Assembly (NCBI GenBank): GCA_947447615.1
Contig: CANFJQ010000002.1
Location: forward strand, 1 to 51,937
DNA from: Comamonadaceae bacterium
Lineage (GTDB): Bacteria > Pseudomonadota > Gammaproteobacteria > Burkholderiales > Burkholderiaceae_C
DNA: 51,937 nucleotides
Reading direction: 5' to 3'
Positions within the stretch are counted from its first letter, which is position 1, and every line of letters starts with the position of its first letter. This document shows positions 45,169-51,937 of the stretch, one piece after another. The notes under the pieces were generated by a model. That model was not told where the DNA came from. It saw only the letters and a list, made by a program, of their open reading frames with translations, and made no database searches. A program made the translations under genes and the position numbers.

Positions 45169-46373
45169 ACCCTGGCCAATCCGAGCAGATGTGCCATGTC
45201 CTTGAAAAAGATGCGCACATGCGCCATCGGCTTTTTGCGCACCAACTGCTTGTTCATGTACGACTCAAACGTGAGCTGCTGCACGTCGCGGTCTTCGCAA
45301 ATTTTGACAAAGCGCTCGCGCCGCTTTTCGTTGCTGTACCAAAACCATTGCATGATGCCCAGCACGGTAAATACGGTGCGGTGGGCACGCATAAATTCTT
45401 TGCGCGCATAGCGCAGGCTTTTTACCTCGCCGGTGTGCAATAGCTTTTCTACGGCATGGGCGGCTAGTTCGCCACCGTACATCGCGTAGTAAATGCCTTC
45501 GCCGGAAGCGGGCGCCACCACGCCTGCAGCGTCTCCGGCCAGTACCACATCGCGCCCGTTGTCCCAGCGCTTGAGTGGCTTCATCGGCAGCGGCGCACCC
45601 TCGCGGCGCAAGACTTCGGCCTGGCCTAGGCCCGAACTATGGCGCAACAAGCCCACCGCGTGGCGCAGCGAAAAACCTTTGTCCGCACTTCCGGTGCCAA
45701 TGCTCAGGGTGTCTCCATGGGGGAACACCCAGCCATAAAAATCCGGTGAAAGCTGGCCCTGGTAATACACATCACAGCGCGTGCCGTCATAACCCACAGG
45801 TTTAATAGCAGGGGCTTTGACGATCTCGTGGTACGCGAACACATATTGCGTGTCCTTGGCGCCGTCCACACCGGCCTGGCGCGCCACTTGGGATTTGGCG
45901 CCGTCGGCGCCGATGATGCTGCGCGCCCGCACCTTTGCGGGAGTGCCTTCGCCGCGCTGCGAACGCTCGCGCGCCTGGAAGTGCACCACGCTCACGCCAT
46001 CGGCATCGCGGCTGAGTTTGTCAAAGGTACCGATGCGCCGCACTGCACCTGCGCTGGCCGCCCGTTCGCGCAACCATTCATCAAATTCGGCACGGTCCAC
46101 CATGCCGACAAAACCGTTGTCGATGGGAATGTCCACCTTGTGATCGCTGGGCGCAATCATGCGCGCCGACTGCGCCTTGGCAACCAGCAAATGGTCGGGT
46201 ATGGCGTAGTCTTTTATCAAGCGCGGCGGTATCGCGCCGCCGCAGGGTTTGATGCGCCCGGCCCGGTCCAGCAACAGCACCGAAAGCCCGCGCTGCGCCA
46301 GGGTGTGCGCCGCCGTAGCGCCCGCTGGGCCACCGCCCACTACCACCACGTCAAATGTTTCAGTCGTTTCCAT
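45165..46373 (-). CDS. bchP: Geranylgeranyl diphosphate / bacteriochlorophyll geranylgeranyl reductase
   Basis: BchP reduces the geranylgeranyl tail of bacteriochlorophyll to phytyl with NADPH. The FAD loop is DVVVVGGGPAGATAAHTLAQ, followed by RIKPCGGAIPPRLIKDY (signature CGGA-PP of ChlP/BchP), YYQGQLSPDFYGWVFPHGDT, VLAGDAAGVVAPASGEGIYYAM and MQWFWYSNEKRRERFVKICE. The tracked ORF begins 47 codons too early; ATG 46373 follows AAGGAGAAACTGCG. 402 residues, standard. It follows bchG by 106 bases and is coupled to the small membrane protein. Confidence 0.96.
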   Translation of the reverse strand: METTETFDVVVVGGGPAGATAAHTLAQRGLSVLLLDRAGRIKPCGGAIPPRLIKDYAIPDHLLVAKAQSARMIAPSDHKVDIPIDNGFVGMVDRAEFDEWLRERAASAGAVRRIGTFDKLSRDADGVSVVHFQARERSQRGEGTPAKVRARSIIGADGAKSQVARQAGVDGAKDTQYVFAYHEIVKAPAIKPVGYDGTRCDVYYQGQLSPDFYGWVFPHGDTLSIGTGSADKGFSLRHAVGLLRHSSGLGQAEVLRREGAPLPMKPLKRWDNGRDVVLAGDAAGVVAPASGEGIYYAMYGGELAAHAVEKLLHTGEVKSLRYARKEFMRAHRTVFTVLGIMQWFWYSNEKRRERFVKICEDRDVQQLTFESYMNKQLVRKKPMAHVRIFFKDMAHLLGLARV

Positions 46374-46479
46374 CGCAGTTTCTCCTTCGCTTACGCAAAG
46401 CCCAAAAGCCTGTGCCGCGCACTGCGTGCGTGCCACTCCATTCCTGCCCCCTGCATGCATGCCCTCACGTGCCGCGCCT

Positions 46480-47367
46480 TCATGCGCCCGCCTGCACCAG
46501 GGCGCGCAGCGCAAAGGCGCTGACCATCATCCCGGCCACAAAAAACGGCACACCAAAACCGCTGTACCAAAGCGCTCTTTGGCTAACCCGCGTCAAGAAA
46601 TAATCCATCATCAACACCTGTACGGCCAGCAGCACCGCCACCGCCAGCGCGCGCCCAGCTTGGCCCCAAGCAAATAGCAGCAGGATGACCAGCAATTGCG
46701 GCAAGACCATGAACCAGCACGCCACCCTGGCCGCGCGTTGTTCGCCCAGTTGCACCGGCAGCGAGCGCACGCCCATGGCGCGGTCACCGGCGACGGCCTT
46801 GAAATCATTGAGCGTCATGATCCCGTGGGTGCCTACGCTGTAGAGCAGGGCCAGCCAGAGTGACCGTGGCTCTGGCATCTGGCCCCCTGCCATCACGGCG
46901 GCGCCCGTCGTCCATGCAATCCCTTCGTAGCTGATGCCGCAAGCAGCATTGCCCCACCAACCGTTTTCTTTGAGCCGCAGCGGCGGCGCGCTGTAGGCCC
47001 AGGCCAGTAACAGCCCCAGCACCGCCGCACCAAACCCCCAAGGCCCGAGCAAGCTGGCCACCGCCAGCGACACCAGGGTCCAAATCACTGCAATGTAGAG
47101 GCCCCAGCGCCCTGGCATGCGTCCTGAAGGGATTGGGCGTTGCGGCTCGTTGATCGCGTCCACATGCCGGTCAAACCAATCGTTCACCGCCTGGCTGGTG
47201 GCGCAGACAAAGGGGCCGGCCAGCGCCACCCCTATGAGGGCCAGCAGCCATTTGCCGTCCATAGGCACGCCCGATGCCACTACGCCGCAGGCGAAAGCCC
47301 ACATGGGCGGAAACCAGGTGATGGGTTTGAACAGCTCGGTAACGGCTGAAAGTTGGGGCAAAGACAT
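46480..47367 (-). CDS. bchG: Bacteriochlorophyll synthase (prenyltransferase)
   Basis: BchG esterifies bacteriochlorophyllide a with a geranylgeranyl or phytyl chain. It is a UbiA-type membrane enzyme with about 8-9 helices. The two Asp-rich motifs are NDWFDRHVDAINEPQRPIPS and TLNDFKAVAGDRAMGVRSLP; WAYSAPPLRLKENGWWGN and YEGIAWTTGAAVM are also typical. The track starts at GTG 47391, but this lies inside the promoter/PpsR region; ATG 47367 (MSLPQLSAVTELFKPITWFP) is preferred, giving 295 residues. It is expected to be light- and oxygen-controlled through PpsR. Confidence 0.94.
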   Translation of the reverse strand: MSLPQLSAVTELFKPITWFPPMWAFACGVVASGVPMDGKWLLALIGVALAGPFVCATSQAVNDWFDRHVDAINEPQRPIPSGRMPGRWGLYIAVIWTLVSLAVASLLGPWGFGAAVLGLLLAWAYSAPPLRLKENGWWGNAACGISYEGIAWTTGAAVMAGGQMPEPRSLWLALLYSVGTHGIMTLNDFKAVAGDRAMGVRSLPVQLGEQRAARVACWFMVLPQLLVILLLFAWGQAGRALAVAVLLAVQVLMMDYFLTRVSQRALWYSGFGVPFFVAGMMVSAFALRALVQAGA

Positions 47368-47375
47368 GCCTAGTG

Positions 47376-47416
47376 GTTTTAACGATGACACATTAAAGTG
47401 TCAAGATAAATTTACA
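47376..47416 (-). promoter_or_regulatory. bchG promoter with PpsR site and palindrome
   Basis: TGTCAAGATAAATTTACA (47399-47416) is an exact TGT-N12-ACA PpsR/CrtJ motif. Next to it TGACACATTAAAGTGTCA (47386-47403) is a perfect 18-base palindrome sharing five bases. On the minus strand TTGACA (47404-47399), a 17-base spacer and TAAAAC (47381-47376) form a sigma-70 promoter covered by both, as expected for repression. The predicted start of transcription falls within a few bases of ATG 47367. Confidence 0.7.
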
Positions 47417-47468
47417 CAATCTTATGGTTTCCCCTAGGGGCTGGTTTAACTCCCCCGCTTCCCCCCCG

Positions 47469-47496
47469 CCCCTTCACCCCCGCCGGGGTGAAGGGG
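47469..47496. repeat. Perfect 12-bp inverted repeat
   Basis: CCCCTTCACCCC, loop CGCC, GGGGTGAAGGGG. It is a very stable hairpin upstream of the bchG promoter region, without a T-run on either side. It may be a boundary element or part of a dispersed repeat; no gene ends close to it. Confidence 0.6.
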
Positions 47497-47885
47497 AGCT
47501 TGAACAGCCAATTTGGTTTATTTGGGCCGGATAGGGGTGTTGATTCGCGGCGTTACGGTGCGGGTTTGTTTGCGCAGATTGGTGAACGCGGCAGTCTTAG
47601 TTAAAGGCTAAATGCTTGGCGCGGATGCGAGCGCGGGACAGTACGCGTGAGCGCCAGCGGGCGCGCTTGCGCCCACGCGCGTAGCGCCCAAAGGCGTGTG
47701 CAAGGTGAGCGCAGCGAACGAGCACACGCGGGCCCCCGCTGCCATAGGCCGTGCTGAGCAACGCAGCGGCGACCGGATCAGGGCGGGCGCTTGTCTGAGC
47801 GTAGCGAGTTTGCGCCCGACCCCGGGCGGTGCGAGTAGCGCAAGGTACCCCGCAGGGGCACGGCCTTTGGCTCGCCTTTTCTTTG

Positions 47886-47919
47886 GTTACTTTCTTTTGG
47901 CGAAGCAAAAGAAAGTAAC
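47886..47919. repeat. Dispersed-type intergenic hairpin, copy 1
   Basis: GTTACTTTCTTTT, loop GGCGAAGC, AAAAGAAAGTAAC: perfect 13-base arms. This word is one I associate with many Comamonadaceae intergenic regions. CGGCC-TACAA-GGCCG directly after it (47921-47935) adds a second small hairpin. Confidence 0.7.
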
Positions 47920-47978
47920 TCGGCCTACAAGGCCGAAACCGCTACTCCAGCCCACGACTCATAAAAAAGATATTTTTG

Positions 47979-48011
47979 CTCACGTTTTTTGGCGAAGCAA
48001 AGAAAAGTGAG
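47979..48011. repeat. Dispersed-type intergenic hairpin, copy 2 (degenerate)
   Basis: CTCACGTTTTTT, loop GGCGAAGC, AAAGAAAAGTGAG: the loop matches copy 1 exactly while the arms differ and pair imperfectly. The retained loop with diverged arms suggests a related element inserted or duplicated near the ppsR 3' end. Confidence 0.6.
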
Positions 48012-48024
48012 GCGGCCAGCCGCC
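48000..48024 (-). terminator. Probable ppsR terminator
   Basis: Reading the minus strand after the ppsR stop, GGCGG-CTGG-CCGCC is followed by TCACTTTTCTTT. The short GC-rich stem plus T-rich tail 10-35 bases past the stop fits a weak intrinsic terminator; it also adjoins the second dispersed hairpin. Confidence 0.45.
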
Positions 48025-48034
48025 CACAAAAGCC

Positions 48035-49501
48035 TTAGCTTTCAGCCTCTCCACCACCATCGCCCATGCCAAATCGCCGCAGCTTGACGTAAAGGCTTTG
48101 CCGCGAAAGGCCCAGCATTTCAGCCGCCGAGGCGCGGTTGTCGCCGGTCAGCTCCAGGGCCGCTTCGATGCACAGTTGCTCGATCAGGTCGGTGGTCTCG
48201 CGCACAATGTCTTTGAGCGGCACGCGGCCCACCAGTTCGGTCATTTGGCCAGTGGAGCGTGGTAATTCGCGGCCCGGCTTGGCCTCGTTGTTCAAACGCA
48301 GGCCGACGTCGCGGATGGTAAAGCCCAGGCAGCGTTGCTCGCCGGTGGTGACGGCCACCGCCGAGATTTCTACATCCGTGGTGGAGCCGTAGTCGCCGCG
48401 CATACGGGTCGCAAACAGGCGCACTACATCGCGTTGGCGCAAATTGGATATCAGCACGCTCAAATCCACCCCGGCGCGGCCCAGCCAGCGCTCTAGTGAT
48501 TCGCCGCGCACCAGGCCTTCGTTGCTGACCTGGGCCAGTTGCAAAAACGCCCGGTTGGCGGTGAGCACATTGCCGCTCAGGTCGGTGACCACAAACGCAT
48601 CGGGCGCGCTCTCCATCACGTCGGTCAGTATCTGTTTGGCGTTGGTATTGCCCGAGGTATCGGCGCGCAGGTTTTTAGGCGTCAAGCGGAGCAAAAAGTG
48701 CGAGGACTGCTCTTGGCGGAACAAGGACACCGATACGCGCACATCGGCGTTATCGGGCAACAAACGCAGGTCCAGCGGTTCGGACTGCCCGCTGGCGCGC
48801 AGGCCGGAGAACACCTGGCTGAGCGCCGTGTTGCTGCGCTTGTCCAGGCTTTGCGCCAGGCTCCAGCCGGATTTGGACAAAGCCTCGCCAAACATGGCTT
48901 GCGCCGCCGGGTTGCAGTCTTCCAGCTTCTCAGTGCTGGCATCGAGAATCAACAGCGCCTCAGACGACACCTGGAACAGCAGGCGGTAGCGGGTTTGTGC
49001 GTGCTTGAGCTGCCAGTAATCGCGCTCCATCGAGCGCTGTGCGGTAATGAGTTTTTGCTGCAAAGCCGCCTGGGGCCGCAGATCGCGACCGAAAGCAATC
49101 GCTCGGGCCGAGCTTGCGCCCTGCGCGGCAGGAATTTGGATGAGCGAATACGAAAGCGGCAAGTCCATCCCATTGGCGCTTTGGTGGTTTAGGTGGCGCC
49201 AGCGCGGGCCTTTGCCGTTGCCCAGATCGCGCAACATAGAGGCTACTTTGGGGCGGCTCTCTTCGGTCACGGTTTGCGACCAGGGCTTGCCCAGCCATTC
49301 CTGGTAGCCCTGGTTGAGCAAATCCTCACCGCTAAAAGCCGCGTCCTGAATGACGCCATCACCGTCCATAACCAGCACCACGTCCGCCGCAGCGGTGACA
49401 AGGCGCGATACGGTGTCGGCATCGAGCCCGTTAAAAAAGCGTTGCGCATCATCAAAACGCCCCGCATGCGGTGTCGGGGCGGTTTCGAGCGGCTGGTTCA
49501 T
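48035..49501 (-). CDS. ppsR: Photosynthesis gene repressor PpsR/CrtJ
   Basis: PpsR is the redox-sensing repressor of bacteriochlorophyll, carotenoid and light-harvesting genes, binding TGT-N12-ACA. The 488-residue protein from ATG 49501 has PAS-type domains (about 25-130, 155-260 and 280-390; e.g. AADVVLVMDGDGVIQDAAFS, SAPDAFVVTDLSGNVLTANR), a Q-linker, and a Fis-type helix-turn-helix at the end (ASAAEMLGLSRQSLYVKLRR). A cysteine just before it (IEQLCIEAALELTGDN) matches the redox-active Cys of the R. sphaeroides DNA-binding domain. The tracked N-terminal 42 residues lie beyond the likely start. It follows aerR by about 30 bases in one operon. Confidence 0.94.
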   Translation of the reverse strand: MNQPLETAPTPHAGRFDDAQRFFNGLDADTVSRLVTAAADVVLVMDGDGVIQDAAFSGEDLLNQGYQEWLGKPWSQTVTEESRPKVASMLRDLGNGKGPRWRHLNHQSANGMDLPLSYSLIQIPAAQGASSARAIAFGRDLRPQAALQQKLITAQRSMERDYWQLKHAQTRYRLLFQVSSEALLILDASTEKLEDCNPAAQAMFGEALSKSGWSLAQSLDKRSNTALSQVFSGLRASGQSEPLDLRLLPDNADVRVSVSLFRQEQSSHFLLRLTPKNLRADTSGNTNAKQILTDVMESAPDAFVVTDLSGNVLTANRAFLQLAQVSNEGLVRGESLERWLGRAGVDLSVLISNLRQRDVVRLFATRMRGDYGSTTDVEISAVAVTTGEQRCLGFTIRDVGLRLNNEAKPGRELPRSTGQMTELVGRVPLKDIVRETTDLIEQLCIEAALELTGDNRASAAEMLGLSRQSLYVKLRRFGMGDGGGEAES

Positions 49502-49532
49502 AAAAAATCCGTATTCATCAAAGGGGGTCTGC

Positions 49533-50462
49533 TTACTGCACCGGGGCGCCACTCGCAAGGTGCAAGCGCACCAGCGAGGGTGCCTGGCGCGCTTCGCTGG
49601 CAAGCAGGTCAGCGCCCGTTTCAGCAAAGACTTCCGGGTGGAGGGCGAACAGCGGACCGCCCACCATTATGCACACCGACTTATTGTGCGAAGCCTTGCG
49701 TACCGCGCTGATTGCGGCAACCAGGCTGGGCAGTCCGACCTTGGTCGCCAGGGAAAATCCCACGACATCAAATCGGCGCCCGCCGGCCAGCGTCTGGGGG
49801 GATTCGCCCAGGTCATAGGGGCCCCCTACGACTTCCCAGCCCTCTTGGCGGAACAACTCGGCCACCATCGCCAGGCCAAATGTGTGCTGTTCACCTGGCG
49901 TCGGCACTAACAAGACACTTAGGCCATTGGGCGTTGGGTTGCGGGCGTTTTCGTGTTCGCTATTGAGGTCATGCAGCATGGTCTGCAGGCGCCCTAAGCC
50001 GACGGTGACATCGGTGAAGTCGCACAAATCTTCTTCCCACAGTGTGCCCAGGTAGCGCGCGGCCGGGGCTAACAAGTCCAGGAAAATGGATTCAATCGGG
50101 GCGCCCTGGCGCCGCATGGACGTAATACAGGCCAGCGCGTCTTTCTCATTGCGCCCCAGAATCAGCTGGCCGAAATGGGCTACTTCTTGCTCGCTGACTT
50201 TGACCGGCACCAGTTCGGGCGGCACTTCGCATTCCAGCGGCGTGCGGTGCGCCAGCATCAGGCGCGGAATGATTTCATGCTGAATGGCCTGGGCCAGGAC
50301 GGCCACGGTGAGGTCGGCGTCCATGCCGCCAGCGGGCGCGCCTGCGTCGGAAGCGCCCGCGTCCAGCGGGCCGCCTTGCTGGCTGCCGCGCCAATTCTCA
50401 CTGCGCCTAGTTGCGCCAAAACCTGCATCGTGCACGACGGAGCTCCGGTTGGATGAACCCAT
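49533..50462 (-). CDS. ppaA: AerR/PpaA, cobalamin-binding antirepressor of PpsR
   Basis: AerR/PpaA proteins bind B12 and modulate PpsR/CrtJ according to light and oxygen. The 309-residue product has a Gly/Ala-rich leader (1-50), a helical B12 cap (about 90-170: IFLDLLAPAARYLGTLWEED, FTDVTVGLGRLQ) and a B12-type Rossmann domain (about 180-300: LLVPTPGEQHTFGLAMVAEL, GWEVVGGPYDLGESP, DVVGFSLAT, IMVGGPLF). The His in GEQHTFG is the expected cobalt or light-relevant ligand. ATG 50462 has AGGAGGCGCAC immediately upstream. It is divergent from bchF and leads the ppaA-ppsR operon. Confidence 0.92.
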   Translation of the reverse strand: MGSSNRSSVVHDAGFGATRRSENWRGSQQGGPLDAGASDAGAPAGGMDADLTVAVLAQAIQHEIIPRLMLAHRTPLECEVPPELVPVKVSEQEVAHFGQLILGRNEKDALACITSMRRQGAPIESIFLDLLAPAARYLGTLWEEDLCDFTDVTVGLGRLQTMLHDLNSEHENARNPTPNGLSVLLVPTPGEQHTFGLAMVAELFRQEGWEVVGGPYDLGESPQTLAGGRRFDVVGFSLATKVGLPSLVAAISAVRKASHNKSVCIMVGGPLFALHPEVFAETGADLLASEARQAPSLVRLHLASGAPVQ

Positions 50463-50624
50463 GTGCGCCTCCTCTCTTGAAGGAATGGTTGTCTCTTCTC
50501 ATTTTTGGAACCGGCCAGGGCCGGGTGCCGGGGATCGCCGACATGGCCCGCTGCGCGCGACACCACGCGCAGATGACGAAAAATCTTGACTATGGTCGCT
50601 GTCTAGTTCGTTTTACGCCGCAAT

Positions 50625-50638
50625 TTGATTCAGGTCAA
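50625..50638. promoter_or_regulatory. FNR/ANR-like box between ppaA and bchF
   Basis: TTGAT-TCAG-GTCAA differs from the FNR consensus TTGAT-N4-ATCAA by one base. It is about 90 bases upstream of the bchF -35 and about 165 bases from the ppaA start. FnrL-type control of bch genes is known in purple bacteria, so the site is plausible; binding is untested. Confidence 0.55.
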
Positions 50639-50680
50639 AGAAAATTTAGTACCCGACCAGTTTACTGCGGTTTAGGGAGT

Positions 50681-50736
50681 GTCTGAAAAAAATGACGTAA
50701 CAAAAAGTTGACATTTATCAAAAGCAGGGATAAATT
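50681..50736 (+). promoter_or_regulatory. bchF promoter with PpsR-like site
   Basis: TGTCTGAAAAAAATGACG (50681-50698) matches TGT-N12-AC with G instead of A at the last base and keeps the inner TGAC. Ten bases later is TTGACA (50708-50713), a 17-base spacer and TAAATT (50731-50736). The start codon ATG 50743 lies only six bases after the -10, so the transcript may be leaderless or nearly so. Confidence 0.6.
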
Positions 50737-50742
50737 GGGCCC

Positions 50743-51937
<1,195 letters not shown>

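Larger units (their letters stand above)
47417..48034. other. Repeat-rich spacer between bchG and ppsR
   Basis: About 620 bases with no credible gene. From left to right it has a perfect 12-bp hairpin (47469-47496), about 230 bases of GC-rich reiterated sequence (GAGCGCAGCGAACGAGCACA, GAGCGTAGCGAGTTTGCGCC), then two related hairpins containing TTTTGGCGAAGCAAA. I recall such blocks as scattered intergenic repeats in Comamonadaceae genomes. The ORFs 47597-47908 and 47696-48010 lie wholly inside it and are shadows. Confidence 0.6.

Noticed and set aside
47386-47403. CRP or FNR site at the 18-bp palindrome
   Set aside because: Half-sites TGACAC/GTGTCA with a 6-base spacer match neither TGTGA-N6-TCACA nor TTGAT-N4-ATCAA.
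47597-48010. Two overlapping ORFs (47597-47908 minus, 47696-48010 plus)
   Set aside because: Both lie inside the reiterated intergenic sequence; their Arg/Ala/Pro-rich translations are products of the repeats.

Overview
The window comes from a GC-rich betaproteobacterium, most likely a phototrophic Comamonadaceae of the Rhodoferax/Limnohabitans type. This is inferred from bacteriochlorophyll genes (bchF, bchN, bchG, bchP) with their regulators ppsR and aerR/ppaA, a form IC (red-type) RuBisCO operon with cbbX, an ahcY-tlyA-metF block behind a SAH riboswitch, and intergenic hairpins that look familiar from this family. No sequence search was run; family names rest on motifs and remembered homologs.

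Layout. 1-0.74 kb: the 5' end of prfC (minus) and a YciI-like gene whose 3' end is cut off. 0.72-2.65 kb: a rearranged patch with AT-rich DNA coding an orphan secreted protein, a Fic-like C-terminal scrap, a scrap of an aminotransferase 3' end, and a HigBA toxin-antitoxin pair. 2.75-7.2 kb: the intact class V aminotransferase and, divergently, a large DUF1566 lipoprotein carrying inserted repeats. 7.4-11.2 kb: a thioesterase, then the SAH riboswitch and ahcY-tlyA-metF (activated methyl cycle). 11.2-22.5 kb: a six-gene glycogen operon on the minus strand (alpha-glucosidase, glgB, glgX, glgC, glgA, glgP). 22.5-34.5 kb: rlmJ, then a plus-strand run made of ynjC/ynjD-type ABC transporter genes, a ynjF-type CDP-alcohol phosphatidyltransferase, a TVP38-disulfide reductase fusion, an Ndh-SelD fusion, a second Ndh-like protein, an Mpo1-like membrane protein and a DadA-like oxidoreductase.

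34.5-44.9 kb: two small DNA-binding or unknown proteins, then the Calvin-cycle operon cbbL-S-X-Y-F-P-Z (minus), a class V glyoxylate aminotransferase, and divergent cbbR. A nearly identical 46-bp block with the inverted repeat TTCAGT-N9-ACTGAA lies upstream of both cbbL and the aminotransferase/cbbR pair. CO2 fixation and glyoxylate transamination (photorespiratory salvage, together with the phosphoglycolate phosphatase cbbZ) therefore look co-regulated.

44.9-51.9 kb: the photosynthesis segment, with a small membrane protein coupled to bchP, then bchG, a 600-bp repeat-rich spacer, ppsR, aerR and divergent bchF-bchN, which runs off the window. PpsR-type TGT-N12-ACA sites and an FNR-like box sit in the bchG and bchF promoters. 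Light harvesting, carbon fixation, photorespiratory salvage and glycogen storage thus lie within about 40 kb.

The strongest candidates for something little described are the CbbR-controlled aminotransferase, the TVP38-reductase / Ndh-SelD / Ndh-like redox cluster, and the lipoprotein with phage-tail-like repeats inside a DUF1566 domain. I found no tRNA, rRNA, CRISPR array or complete insertion sequence.
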